From: Bacteroidota bacterium
Lineage (GTDB): Bacteria > Bacteroidota > JABWAT01
DNA length: 64,000 nt
NCBI GenBank assembly: GCA_013360915.1
Contig: JABWAT010000005.1
Span: 1-64,000, forward strand
Reading direction: 5' to 3'
The translations under genes and the position numbers were made by a program. Below, in pieces: positions 6,048 through 15,825 of this stretch. Under the pieces are notes generated by a model. The model worked only from the letters and a program-made list of their open reading frames with translations. It ran no database searches and was not told the DNA's origin. How positions within the stretch are numbered: position 1 is the stretch's first letter; every line of letters begins with the position of its first letter.

Positions 6048-8747
6048 ATGAAATACATCACTCTTTTTCTGGCTGGTATATTCATGAGTCCGGTTGCGGC
6101 CCATTCACAATCCACCGGTAATCTTGGAACCCTCAATTTCTGGAATGCGACCAGCACCACCTGGACCGGTTCGTTTACGGGGGCCACTCTTCGTATCCGG
6201 TCGGTGAGTGATTCCATTTTTCAGATTGCCTATGATGACGGGGCAGACGCACCCACCGTCATGATTCAGACACCGCTTGCTGAAGGCCCAGACCTGACGG
6301 TGACCGAACTGGCCGACCGGATCACCCTGAATAACGGAACCCTCCGGATCGACGTGGCGCTTCCCGGCGGACTGCTGACTTTTCTCCGGTCCGATGGGTT
6401 GCTCATTACCAGCGAATCATCGTCCAGCCCGTATTCCAAATCAGGAGATATCACCCGGTTCACTTTTACTGAAGGCCCGGGACAGGTGTTTGGATTCGGG
6501 GAAAAAGGCATGTCCCTTAACCGGAAGGGACAATTTTTCGATACCTATAACCGGGCCAATTACGGATATTCCTCTGCGCTGAAAACCATGAAAGTAAACA
6601 TCCCGCTGATGACCACCACCGAGGGATATGGTGTCTTTTTTGACTCATCCTATCCGGCGAATGTCGACCTGCGTTCCGGTTACAGTTACCAATCCCTTGG
6701 CGGACCCATGGTGTTTTATTTCTTCACTGGTGATCTGCGTGCACAAATTCGGCATTATTATCAGCTAACCGGCTTCCAACCCCTTCCTCCACGTTGGGCA
6801 TTGGGATTTATTCAGTCCAAATATGGCTATCAGAATGAAACGGAAGTCAGGCAGATTGCATCCACCTTCCGGTCGAAGAACATTCCGGCCGATGCCATTG
6901 TTCTCGATTTATACTGGTTTGGCCAGGAAAATAAAATGGGAGATCTGCAGTGGGATCTGAACCGGTTTCCCGATCCTGCAGGAATGGTGGCCGATCTTCT
7001 TGATGATGGATTCCGGGTGATTCCCATACAGGAAACCTACTTTGTCAACGGAACACGCCTGTACAGCCTGTTCTCGGCATACGTGGGGAAAAAACCTGCC
7101 GGCGGGGCTTATACGTTCGGATTCTGGGCCGGCGATGCCCGGTTGTTCGATGTCACCCATGCGAGCGCGCCGCATTTGTGGTGGTCTCAATCCAAGGCCA
7201 TCATGGAATCGGGAATTGCCGGCTGGTGGACCGATCTGGGTGAACCGGAGACCCATCCTTCCGACATGATTCATGCCGGCGGAAGTGCTGCCAAAGTTCA
7301 TAACATTTACAATCTGATCTGGGCGAAAATTCTCTGGGACGGATTTAACAAGGACTATCCCGGAAAACGGTTTTTTAATCTGACCCGGTCGGGAACGGGT
7401 GGCATGCAACGGTTTGCCACCTTCCCCTGGTCGGGCGATGTGGACCGGTCTTTTGACGGACTTAGTCTTCAGCCCGGGATCATGCTGGGCATGTCCCTTT
7501 CAGGAATCGGATATGAGCATTCCGATCTGGGCGGATTTGCCGGGTCCCCCGCTTCGGCTGAATTGTACACCCGTTGGATGCAATTCGGTGCGTTTACAGG
7601 AATCATGCGTGCTCACACCTCCCATCAGAATCATGAGCCGTGGGCTTTCGGTTTGGTTACCGAACGCATCACCGGTAACTACATCAGAATCCGTCACCGG
7701 CTGAATCCCTATTTCTACACCGCCGCCTGGAATCATTCCATCCACGGTGAATTGCCCATCAGGCCGTTGCTGCTCGATTTTCCCGATCTGCCGGGTGTTT
7801 CTGACCGGACAGACGCATTTTTCTTTGGTCCTTCCCTGCTGGTAATGCCCGTTCTGCAACCGGATGTTACCTCGGTTAACACCGACCTTCCTTCGGGGAC
7901 CTGGTACGATTTTTATTATCCGAATGCCGTCGTTCCGGCCGGTTTTCAGACCTTGGCCGCACCCTTGCAACAGATTCCGGTACTGGTTCGCGGCGGATCG
8001 GTCATTCCTCAGCGACCCGATGGCCGGACGGTGGCAGATGAATGGGGCGATACCCTGCTTCTCAGCGTCTTCCCGGACCGGGAAACCGGGCTGGCTTCCG
8101 GCTCCCTGATAGAAGACGACGGTCTCACCACCCAATCTCTTGCCGGTGAACGTCTGGAAACCCGGTTCCTCTGGGAGGAAACCCGGACCGATTCCATGAC
8201 CGCACAGTTGACCTCGGTGATCTCGGGAACCGGATATCCATCCCTTCCAGGATCACGGATGACTCATATCCGGGTGGCCCGCCATGGATCCTGGACCCGG
8301 GTTCAATCGGGAACCACCCATCTTCCCTACATCGCCGATTCAACCCTATGGGCACAAAGCAACGAACCCGCCTGGACTCAAACCAGCACCCATGGTATGA
8401 TCCGTACAACCGGCACTCCCTTTTCACCCCTGAATCTTTCCATCAGAGGTTCCCTTTACACATCAGTCCGTTCCGAACAACCGGCTGACTGGTCATTGGG
8501 AACGTTGTATCCCAACCCATTCAATCCGTCTGTGAACATTCCGGTAACCATTGCATCGCCCGGATCCCTGCGCCTCGTCGTACACAATGTATTGGGTCAG
8601 CAGGTGGCAGAAAAAATCTTTGTTTTTACAGTTGCCGGACCTCAAACCCTTTCATGGGAACCTCATCAGTTAACCTCGGGGCTGTATCACCTCACATTTA
8701 TCAACGGATCAAAGCGTGAAACCCGCCGGGCGGTCTATCTGAAGTAA
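6048..8747 (+). CDS. Secreted glycoside hydrolase family 31 enzyme with T9SS sorting domain
   Basis: The 899-residue protein starts with a signal peptide (~1-20). It has a beta-rich N-terminal domain (~25-240) and a GH31 catalytic barrel (~245-590). The nucleophile D396 lies in GWWTDLGEPE and the acid/base D464 in FPWSGD. Further beta domains follow, and a T9SS type A sorting domain closes it (YPNPFNPSVNI to the end). GH31 enzymes are retaining alpha-glycosidases, mostly alpha-glucosidases or alpha-xylosidases; which one this is cannot be read from the motifs. It should act at the cell surface or outside. The receptor-like kinase gene begins 3 bases after its stop. Confidence 0.92.
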   Translation: MKYITLFLAGIFMSPVAAHSQSTGNLGTLNFWNATSTTWTGSFTGATLRIRSVSDSIFQIAYDDGADAPTVMIQTPLAEGPDLTVTELADRITLNNGTLRIDVALPGGLLTFLRSDGLLITSESSSSPYSKSGDITRFTFTEGPGQVFGFGEKGMSLNRKGQFFDTYNRANYGYSSALKTMKVNIPLMTTTEGYGVFFDSSYPANVDLRSGYSYQSLGGPMVFYFFTGDLRAQIRHYYQLTGFQPLPPRWALGFIQSKYGYQNETEVRQIASTFRSKNIPADAIVLDLYWFGQENKMGDLQWDLNRFPDPAGMVADLLDDGFRVIPIQETYFVNGTRLYSLFSAYVGKKPAGGAYTFGFWAGDARLFDVTHASAPHLWWSQSKAIMESGIAGWWTDLGEPETHPSDMIHAGGSAAKVHNIYNLIWAKILWDGFNKDYPGKRFFNLTRSGTGGMQRFATFPWSGDVDRSFDGLSLQPGIMLGMSLSGIGYEHSDLGGFAGSPASAELYTRWMQFGAFTGIMRAHTSHQNHEPWAFGLVTERITGNYIRIRHRLNPYFYTAAWNHSIHGELPIRPLLLDFPDLPGVSDRTDAFFFGPSLLVMPVLQPDVTSVNTDLPSGTWYDFYYPNAVVPAGFQTLAAPLQQIPVLVRGGSVIPQRPDGRTVADEWGDTLLLSVFPDRETGLASGSLIEDDGLTTQSLAGERLETRFLWEETRTDSMTAQLTSVISGTGYPSLPGSRMTHIRVARHGSWTRVQSGTTHLPYIADSTLWAQSNEPAWTQTSTHGMIRTTGTPFSPLNLSIRGSLYTSVRSEQPADWSLGTLYPNPFNPSVNIPVTIASPGSLRLVVHNVLGQQVAEKIFVFTVAGPQTLSWEPHQLTSGLYHLTFINGSKRETRRAVYLK

Positions 8748-8750
8748 CGC

Positions 8751-11700
8751 ATGAAACGCCAGCCACTGCTTTTTCCCTTTCTGCTCATCCCTTTCCTGCT
8801 GCAGGGGCAGGAACTGATTCCGTTTTTCGAACAGAAGGCGACCAATGTGGCTCAGGTGATGTCAACTCCCGATGGCGACCGGTGGGCTGCCGTCCGTGGG
8901 GCCGGATTCGAAACGGCCGGCGGATTTTACCGCTACCGAAACGGATCCTGGTCGGTTTCCATGGCGTTCCCTTACTCAGATTCCCCGCTGCTGAAAGTCT
9001 TCTCTCCCCGGTCGGTTTACGGACTTCACCACGAAACCCACTTCGGTCATTGGCGGTATTTGTTTTATCACTTCGATGGCAGTCACTGGACCCGTCAGGA
9101 CATTCCGCTGAAAAAGTGGGACGCCACGGATTATGTGATTATTCACTCCATGGATGGCAGGTCAGAGGCAGATTTGTGGCTGGTTGGTCAGAAGGCCACC
9201 GTACTCAGGCGGGTCAACGGAAACTGGGTGCCGGTGCGGTCTCCGGTGATCTGGAAAGAAGGGGAAGATGACTTTGCCAAGGATTTCCTGTCGGTCCTTA
9301 CCGGCCGGAATGGCTACGTCTGGGTCGGTGGAAAAAACGGCATTCTGATCCGCTTTAACGGGTCAGAAGGAACCAGTATTCCGCTTCCCATCCGGTCAGC
9401 CGTGGTCTCCCTGGCCGAAGATGAAACCGGGTTGCTCTGGATCGGAACCGATAAAGGTGAGGTGATCACCTGGGATGGCACCCGATTCAACCCGGTACCT
9501 TCACCCGCTGGTGAAAAACGGATCCAGCAGATGATCAGCCGGTTGAATGGCTTGTTTGTCCTTTCCGGCGACCAGATTTTTCAATGGGATCCTTCAAGGC
9601 TGGCATGGTCCGCCCGCATGAATCTGACCGAACCCGGTGTTCCCATCACCTCATTTGATCTGGTCAATCCTGCCGATACAACCAGCGGATTCATCATCGG
9701 AACCACCACAGGACTGTTTGGAACGACGACCCGCGGAACCGTGAGCTTTCGTGATGTGACCAGTGCCTCGGCCATCTCTGCAAAGGCTCGCGGCGGATTT
9801 TTCCTCCAGGCCAATGACGATACCCACCCAGACCTGTACCTGACCGGGGAGCCCGGACTCCCCGACCAGTTGCTGATCAATACCGGAACCGGTCCGTTCA
9901 CCGACCAGACCTATGAACGCGGACTTCTGGTTTCGAGCAACGGATCGCTGGCCGGAACGGCAGGCGATATCGACGGCGATGGAGATCAGGATCTGTTGGT
10001 TATCCGGCACACCGATCACAAAGTCTCTGTTTTCAGAAACCGTGATCAGATCCGGTTCGATGACATCACCGGTTGGTCCGGTCTCGATGCCATGAACGTT
10101 CCGGAACCGGAAACTTTCTGGGGCCACAGCATCCGGCTGCTCGATGCCGATCTGGATGGTGATCAGGATCTGTTTGTTTCATCCTGGGAAGCCGGGATTC
10201 AATGGTTTCAGAATGATGGTGTCGGGCGGTTTACACCCGGTGATTCAACCCTTTTCCAGGCATTGAATCAATTGGATAACCACCGGTTGATGGGATGGGT
10301 TTTGCTTCCCGGAACGAAGGAAGGTCTGGCCAGCCTGGTTGCGGTAACCGATAACGCCGGAACCTTTCTTTTCACCCTGTCACGTCCGGGTTTCAGCCTT
10401 CAGTCTGTTCGCCAGCATCCATCGCTGAAAAGCATTTCTGTCAATATTCTGACTCTCCCCGATACCGGTGAGCCGGTTCTTTTTCTTCCTGACCGGAATC
10501 TGGTCAATCGCATTGCCAGAGTTTCGGGGGATTCGCTGGTGGTCTCCTCCATTCCGGTCCGGATACCCTCCATACCAGCCTTTCCGGGATTTCCAGGTGG
10601 GTTCTGTCTGATTACCGATGCCGATGGAGACGGGGCGGATGATATTCTTTTTGGCAGTCATCTGCTCAGATGGGATGGTTCACGATGGGTGAGTGTGAAG
10701 GAAACAAGTGGTCTGACCCTCGATGGAAATTCCATAACAGGCGATGCCGATTCGGATGGAGACCCCGATCTGGTATTGTGCAGAGGGAGTGAGTTTGGAG
10801 CCTATCCGGTTACATTTTACCGGAATGAAGGAAAACCTGCGGCCGTCAGTCGTCTGTTTCTGACTGGTCTGAGTGATCCTGGTTTTCAGGTCAGCATAGA
10901 AACTGCCGATTCCGTTGGTAAACCGTTCCGGGTAAACGGCTGGTCGGGACAAACCGCTTTATCAACCGTGACCGCCATGCCGCTTGTTGTTCCGGTCGCT
11001 TCCGGTCGACAGGCCACGGTCACCGGACCGGGCGGAAATTCATGGTCCGGAAGGTTGTCTGGTCCGATGACAACTATTCAGGTCAACCCGGCAGGCAACG
11101 GGATCCTGCCAGAAGCCATCGTGAGTCCGCTCATCCGGACCTGGCTTTATCTTTCTTTGTGGCAGGAACTCTTGAAACTGCTGTTTATCGGGACCGGGCT
11201 CTGGTTTCTGAACCAGCGGAGCAACCTGACCGGCTGGATCGGGTATGCCCGTCAATGGTGGGCCTGGATACCGGGAGTTGTGCTGTACTGGGTGCTTTTC
11301 CTGAGAACCGCTCAGCATCCGCTGGCCGTTCATTTACTGGGTCCGGTTGCCGGGTCACTGCTTCTCTGGACATTAATTGCCACCGTTGTTTATTTCTGGG
11401 TCACCTACCTGCGGACTTCCCGAATCGGACCATACCGGTTGGGAAGGCTTCTGGGCGAAGGATCGAGCGGTAAAGTCTGGGAAGCCTGGAGCACCTCGGA
11501 CCGGAAACCCGTTGCCATCAAAGTCTTTCACGACCGGGCTTTCGATACCTCAGAAGGTCAGATCCGGTTTCAGCGGGAAGTGGCGGCAGGAACGGCTCTT
11601 TCTCATCCTGCCATTGTTAAAATTTTCGGTCAGGGTGTACATGGCCGGCAACGGTATCTGGTCATGGAACTGGTTGAAGGAGAGAACCTGCGTGCATGGC

Positions 11701-12230
11701 TGACCCGGGACGTGTCGCCGGGTCAGGTCGTTCGGTGGCTTGCCGATCTGTGTGAGGCGATTCAGGTTCTTCACGATGCCGGCATGATTCACCGCGACAT
11801 CAAGACCGAAAACATCATGATCAGTCCGGATGGGCATCCCAAAATCATGGATCTTGGCTTGGCAAAAGCGGCGGTTTTCGCCACCATGACCCGCCTTGGA
11901 ACCAGTGTGGGAACCCTGGCCTACATGTCGCCGCAGCAGGCTGTTGGGATGCCGCTCGATGCCACCGCCGATGTGTATTCGTTGGGTGTGGTCGGTTATG
12001 AACTGCTTACAGGCGGTACCTTGCCGGTGACCGGTGATCATGACATGGCCTTTGTTTACAATATTTTTAATCAGGTGCCGGTTCCCCCTTCGGTCTATAA
12101 CCATCTGGTTGACTCCGACCTCGATTCCATTATCATGAAATGTCTGGCCAAACAACCTGGTGACCGGTGGGCCAGTGCACAGGAAGCCGGGAATGCATTC
12201 GGCAACTGGCTGAAGACCTCAGCTGAATAA
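8751..12230 (+). CDS. Receptor-like Ser/Thr protein kinase with propeller and FG-GAP-like repeats
   Basis: The 1159-residue protein has a signal peptide (1-20), then a large extracytoplasmic part. Residues ~20-390 contain propeller-like repeats such as LLWIGTDKGEVITW. At least four calcium-loop FG-GAP/VCBS-like motifs follow (DIDGDGDQDL ~402, DADLDGDQDL ~465, DADGDGADDI ~622, DADSDGDPDL ~664). Three membrane segments span ~795-885. A cytoplasmic kinase domain occupies ~892-1155: glycine loop GEGSSGKV, lysine ~924 in VAIKVF, HRDIKTEN with D1016, and DLG (for DFG) at ~1034. All core catalytic residues are present. Most bacterial kinases of this class carry the kinase domain at the N-terminus; here the order is reversed. 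The ligand and substrates are unknown. Confidence 0.88.
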   Translation: MKRQPLLFPFLLIPFLLQGQELIPFFEQKATNVAQVMSTPDGDRWAAVRGAGFETAGGFYRYRNGSWSVSMAFPYSDSPLLKVFSPRSVYGLHHETHFGHWRYLFYHFDGSHWTRQDIPLKKWDATDYVIIHSMDGRSEADLWLVGQKATVLRRVNGNWVPVRSPVIWKEGEDDFAKDFLSVLTGRNGYVWVGGKNGILIRFNGSEGTSIPLPIRSAVVSLAEDETGLLWIGTDKGEVITWDGTRFNPVPSPAGEKRIQQMISRLNGLFVLSGDQIFQWDPSRLAWSARMNLTEPGVPITSFDLVNPADTTSGFIIGTTTGLFGTTTRGTVSFRDVTSASAISAKARGGFFLQANDDTHPDLYLTGEPGLPDQLLINTGTGPFTDQTYERGLLVSSNGSLAGTAGDIDGDGDQDLLVIRHTDHKVSVFRNRDQIRFDDITGWSGLDAMNVPEPETFWGHSIRLLDADLDGDQDLFVSSWEAGIQWFQNDGVGRFTPGDSTLFQALNQLDNHRLMGWVLLPGTKEGLASLVAVTDNAGTFLFTLSRPGFSLQSVRQHPSLKSISVNILTLPDTGEPVLFLPDRNLVNRIARVSGDSLVVSSIPVRIPSIPAFPGFPGGFCLITDADGDGADDILFGSHLLRWDGSRWVSVKETSGLTLDGNSITGDADSDGDPDLVLCRGSEFGAYPVTFYRNEGKPAAVSRLFLTGLSDPGFQVSIETADSVGKPFRVNGWSGQTALSTVTAMPLVVPVASGRQATVTGPGGNSWSGRLSGPMTTIQVNPAGNGILPEAIVSPLIRTWLYLSLWQELLKLLFIGTGLWFLNQRSNLTGWIGYARQWWAWIPGVVLYWVLFLRTAQHPLAVHLLGPVAGSLLLWTLIATVVYFWVTYLRTSRIGPYRLGRLLGEGSSGKVWEAWSTSDRKPVAIKVFHDRAFDTSEGQIRFQREVAAGTALSHPAIVKIFGQGVHGRQRYLVMELVEGENLRAWLTRDVSPGQVVRWLADLCEAIQVLHDAGMIHRDIKTENIMISPDGHPKIMDLGLAKAAVFATMTRLGTSVGTLAYMSPQQAVGMPLDATADVYSLGVVGYELLTGGTLPVTGDHDMAFVYNIFNQVPVPPSVYNHLVDSDLDSIIMKCLAKQPGDRWASAQEAGNAFGNWLKTSAE

Positions 12231-12236
12231 ACAAAA

Positions 12237-12260
12237 AAGGCTGCCTTTTCGGGCAGCCTT
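12237..12260 (-). terminator. Terminator of the two-component operon
   Basis: A perfect 9-base stem, aaggctgcc (12237-12245) with ggcagcctt (12252-12260), closes a 6-base loop. On the minus strand it is followed by a run of six T. It lies 26 bases after the response-regulator stop, and just after the convergent kinase gene, which it may also serve. Confidence 0.8.
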
Positions 12261-12285
12261 CGTGTCAAACTTTTCCTGTCTGGTA

Positions 12286-12975
12286 TCAGGGATTTGGTAT
12301 CAGTTTATATCCGATTCCGTGAATCGTAATGATGTTTTTCGGATGTGCTGGATCTTCTTCCATCTTCTGCCGGATTTTCAGAATGAAATTATCCACGGTC
12401 CGGCTGCTGATGGAATCATCATATCCCCACACGTTGGTCAGCAGATCATCACGGCTGACTGTCTGGTTCCGGCGTTCCCACAGGTATTTCAGTACTTCCA
12501 CTTCCTTGGGAGTCATTGGAATGTTTTCACCGTTGCGGGTAGCTGCGTAATTCGAGAAATCCACCACCAGAAGTCCGATGGTCACCGGGGCCATCACATT
12601 GCCGGTAAGCGGAACCTGACGCCGTAACACAGCCTTTACACGGGCCATCAGTTCACGCAGGCTGAATGGCTTGGTCATGTAATCGTCAGCACCCAGTTCA
12701 AGACCGAGGACCTTATCAATTTCATCTGCCTTGGCAGTCAGCATGATAATCGGGGTGGAATTTCCTTCGAGACGAACCCGGCGAAGCACATCAAAACCCG
12801 ATAAACCCGGTAACATCACATCCAGAATAACCAGATCGAAGTCGCCTTTCTTGATATGATCGTACCCGTCGGTGCCAGTCAGGGCCAATTGGACCTGATA
12901 CCCTTCCATTTCGAGGTTGTCCTTCAGACCAAGGGCAAGCTGGGCTTCGTCTTCAATAATAAGAATCTTACTCAT
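12286..12975 (-). CDS. OmpR/PhoB-family response regulator
   Basis: The 229-residue protein has a receiver domain (1-120) with the acidic pocket E8/D9, phospho-acceptor D52 in LVILDVMLPG and a TKPF lysine motif. It is joined to a winged-helix DNA-binding domain (~135-229; MTPKEVEVLKYLWE and a SSRTVDNFILKIRQK recognition region). The histidine kinase gene lies 95 bases upstream on the same strand, so the two form a cognate pair. AGGA before the ATG supports the start. The signal and target genes are unknown. Confidence 0.93.
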   Translation of the reverse strand: MSKILIIEDEAQLALGLKDNLEMEGYQVQLALTGTDGYDHIKKGDFDLVILDVMLPGLSGFDVLRRVRLEGNSTPIIMLTAKADEIDKVLGLELGADDYMTKPFSLRELMARVKAVLRRQVPLTGNVMAPVTIGLLVVDFSNYAATRNGENIPMTPKEVEVLKYLWERRNQTVSRDDLLTNVWGYDDSISSRTVDNFILKIRQKMEEDPAHPKNIITIHGIGYKLIPNP

Positions 12976-13070
12976 AGATGGATCCTAAATGGGGACAAAG
13001 ATAGCCTAAATATCTGGTTTTTTCCGGTTTGGGTGCAACATGGTGCACAAATAACGGCCATACCGGGTTA

Positions 13071-14609
13071 TTAACTCTCTTTTGCAGCAGGAATCCAGAT
13101 GGTGAAAACCGATCCTTTACCCACAGCACTTTCCAATTCAATGATGCCATCGTGATGGTTGATGATGTGAGTGGTAATGGCCAGTCCCAGGCCCGATCCC
13201 TTCGATTCATGAACCAGTCCGCTGGAAATCCGGAAAAATTTGTCAAAAACCTGACGGTGGTATTTCTGATCGATACCGATCCCTCGGTCTTCCACCCGGA
13301 TTCCCACCAGTCCCCCTTTCCTGATTGTTTCGATCCGGAGGTACTTGCGGTCACGGCTGTATTTAATGGCGTTGTCGATCAGGTTGTTCACGGCTTCACC
13401 AAGTGCATCGGCATCGGCCAGGACTCTGGGCACCGGATTCAGGATCACATCGGCCTGAAAACCATCCTGTTCGATCTGCAGCTGATAAGGCTCCAAAACC
13501 CGACGCACAATTTCGCCCACATCTACCAGGGTTTTCCGGTAGGTGGGTTTGACACTTTCCGTGCGCGAAAAATTCAGGATGTTATTGATCAGCCGGCTCA
13601 ACCGCTCCGTTTCTGTCAGAATTATGCGGTAATATTCTTTCTTGCGGTTTTCGTCGGTGGTCCGGTTCATACTCAGGGTTTCGGCATACATCCGGATCAG
13701 GGCCAGCGGGGTTCGCAATTCATGTGACACGTTCGAGACGAAATCGGTTTTTAACCGGACCAGATCCATTTCCTGCCGGATGTAACGGAATACAATAAAA
13801 ATCCCCACCAGAACCAGGACACCCAGCACGGTGATGATGGAAATATTCAGGATCAGCCGGTTACCCAGCCAATCATCAATGGCCCGGTTTTTAAAACGGA
13901 TTCCCACCTGATATTCCGGAATAATCCACAAAGGCTTAGAGACCCTGAATCCGCCGGGGTCAGAATCAGAAGTGGAGAAAATCAGCGTTCCACCATCGCG
14001 GTACTGTATACCAAGGTCATACTGTTCACCAGAAATTTCATTCAGCCGCGGACGGAGTATGTTTCTGATTAACTGATAGCCGTCAATGGTCAGGGCAGCC
14101 AGTTTCTTACCCGACCCGGGAGAATCGAACAGAAAGACAATGGCAATCAGCGGATCACGGACATCCGGTTTTGATAAGCGGATGGGAAGTAATTTGCGGT
14201 ATCCGGTTTTCAGAAAGGAATACAGTTGCCTGATGCTTTCCGGGCGTCTCTTGAGACTATCCAGAATAACCGCGTTGGGTTCATAGAAGGTGGATCTCGC
14301 AGTCACCGTGCGGACGTTCACCCAGCTCGTATCCATATACAGAATCGAGTGAACAGCCGGATGGTTATTCAGAAAAAACCGCAATGCCCGCTCTTCGCCG
14401 GGCGGAATGCGTGCCACGTCATTGGCCCAATTATCCACCGCGCTCCAGGCATACTGATTCAGATTCAGGAGGACGGCCGCCAACTGCTCATCATACAGGT
14501 CCTTCAGAATCACTTCGTTACTGCTCAGGGTGTTGGCAAGATACCCGATATAGAGCAGAACCGGCAGGATGACCGAGGCGATAAACCAGAGTGTGATGCG
14601 TTTGATCAT
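13071..14609 (-). CDS. Membrane sensor histidine kinase
   Basis: From the ATG at 14609 the product is 512 residues. A membrane segment (~6-25) and an extracytoplasmic sensor region (~26-240) are followed by a second membrane segment (~247-270). Then come a HisKA domain with NVSHELRTP (phospho-histidine near 296) and a HATPase domain with NLIDNAIKYS, DRGIGI and GSGLGLAI motifs. The frame extends to a TTG at 14624, but the ATG leaves a clean gap to the divergent glycosyltransferase gene. It should phosphorylate the response regulator encoded 95 bases downstream. The sensor part matches no domain I can name. Confidence 0.9.
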   Translation of the reverse strand: MIKRITLWFIASVILPVLLYIGYLANTLSSNEVILKDLYDEQLAAVLLNLNQYAWSAVDNWANDVARIPPGEERALRFFLNNHPAVHSILYMDTSWVNVRTVTARSTFYEPNAVILDSLKRRPESIRQLYSFLKTGYRKLLPIRLSKPDVRDPLIAIVFLFDSPGSGKKLAALTIDGYQLIRNILRPRLNEISGEQYDLGIQYRDGGTLIFSTSDSDPGGFRVSKPLWIIPEYQVGIRFKNRAIDDWLGNRLILNISIITVLGVLVLVGIFIVFRYIRQEMDLVRLKTDFVSNVSHELRTPLALIRMYAETLSMNRTTDENRKKEYYRIILTETERLSRLINNILNFSRTESVKPTYRKTLVDVGEIVRRVLEPYQLQIEQDGFQADVILNPVPRVLADADALGEAVNNLIDNAIKYSRDRKYLRIETIRKGGLVGIRVEDRGIGIDQKYHRQVFDKFFRISSGLVHESKGSGLGLAITTHIINHHDGIIELESAVGKGSVFTIWIPAAKES

Positions 14610-14721
14610 GATGTTGTTGTGCAAATATCATGAAATAGTCTGGCCATTCACATCCTGCCTGTCTTCGCCTTTCCGGATTTCATGTATGATATTTACGTTT
14701 TTTAATGGGTGGCCATCCGGA

Positions 14722-15825
14722 ATGAACATACTTTTCATCAATTCCATCGGGGTAAACAAATTAGGTGGTGGCGAGAAATGGATGGTTCGTGCCGCTCGCG
14801 GACTCCTGAGCAACGGTCACCGGGTTTTTCTGGCGGGCAAGCCAGGCAGTGAAATTCTGGCCGAGGCCACCCGAGCAGGTGTTCCGACCCGGGTATTCAA
14901 CATCCGGGCCGATATCAGCCCCATTGCCACCTGGAAAATTTACCGTTTTCTCAAAGCAGAACAGATTGATGTGCTGGTCTGCAATCTGAATAAGGATGTC
15001 CGGGTGGCTGGTCTTGCCGCCCGCCTGGCAGGTCATCCGGTGGTTCTGGCCCGTCATGGAATCCTTCTGGCTGGTAAAAAGTGGAAGCACAAGGTCACCC
15101 TGACCAATCTGGCTGATGGCATTATCACCAACTCAACCACCATCCGCGATGCGTACCGGGGCTACGGTTGGTTCCCCGACGGATTTGTACGGGTGATTTA
15201 CAACGGCATTGCAGATAAATCTCAGGTGATGGCCCATGATTTTTCTAAAGACTATCCCGGTAAAACCGTGATTTTCTCGAGTGGCCGTCTGGCTGAACAG
15301 AAGGGATTTGATGATCTGATCACTGCCTTTGCTCAGGTCCATGCTCAGCGACCCGAAACAGTTCTGGTGATTGCAGGAAAGGGAAAACTCGAACAGGACC
15401 TCAGACAATTGGCCTCCCGCCTTGGGGTTGCCGGATCGGTTCATCTGATCGGATTTCTTGACAATCCGGATCCTTACACCAAAGGATGTCACCTCTTTGT
15501 GCTTTCCAGCCTGTTTGAAGGCATGCCCAATGTGGTGATGGAAGCCATGGCCCTGGGTAAGCCGGCCATTGCCACCGATGTAAATGGCGCCCGTGAACTG
15601 ATGGGTGATACCGGGTGGATTGTTCCGCCAAAAAATCCATCCGTTCTGGCTGAAACAATTCTGAAGGTTTTATCAGATCCCACTGCCATGGACCAGGCAG
15701 GTAAGGCTGGTCTGGAACGGGTGCGATTGCATTTCACCATTCCCGCCATGGTAAGCCAGCTCGAACAGTTTTTTCAGGAAAAGTGTCGTGAAAAACAGCA
15801 GCGAACCCCTGAAAAAAACCATTAA
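14722..15825 (+). CDS. Glycosyltransferase family 4
   Basis: The 367-residue protein has the GT-B fold of family 4: an N-terminal GGGEKWM glycine-rich acceptor loop, a middle FSSGRLAEQKGFDDLI strand, and the donor-binding EGMPNVVMEAMALGKP with its EX7E pair. The frame is open from 14569, but the upstream 51 residues read through the region between divergent genes, so the ATG at 14722 is preferred. It opens the polysaccharide locus and resembles the GT4 at 29713-30804 that closes it. The sugar and acceptor are not predictable. It overlaps the next gene by 38 bases. Confidence 0.88.
   Translation: MNILFINSIGVNKLGGGEKWMVRAARGLLSNGHRVFLAGKPGSEILAEATRAGVPTRVFNIRADISPIATWKIYRFLKAEQIDVLVCNLNKDVRVAGLAARLAGHPVVLARHGILLAGKKWKHKVTLTNLADGIITNSTTIRDAYRGYGWFPDGFVRVIYNGIADKSQVMAHDFSKDYPGKTVIFSSGRLAEQKGFDDLITAFAQVHAQRPETVLVIAGKGKLEQDLRQLASRLGVAGSVHLIGFLDNPDPYTKGCHLFVLSSLFEGMPNVVMEAMALGKPAIATDVNGARELMGDTGWIVPPKNPSVLAETILKVLSDPTAMDQAGKAGLERVRLHFTIPAMVSQLEQFFQEKCREKQQRTPEKNH

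Noticed and set aside
7500-8135. 211-codon open frame opposite the GH31 gene
   Set aside because: The GH31 frame has catalytic motifs and the opposite frame has none.
14569-14721. 51-codon upstream extension of the first GT4 gene
   Set aside because: It overlaps the divergent histidine kinase start and has no family similarity.
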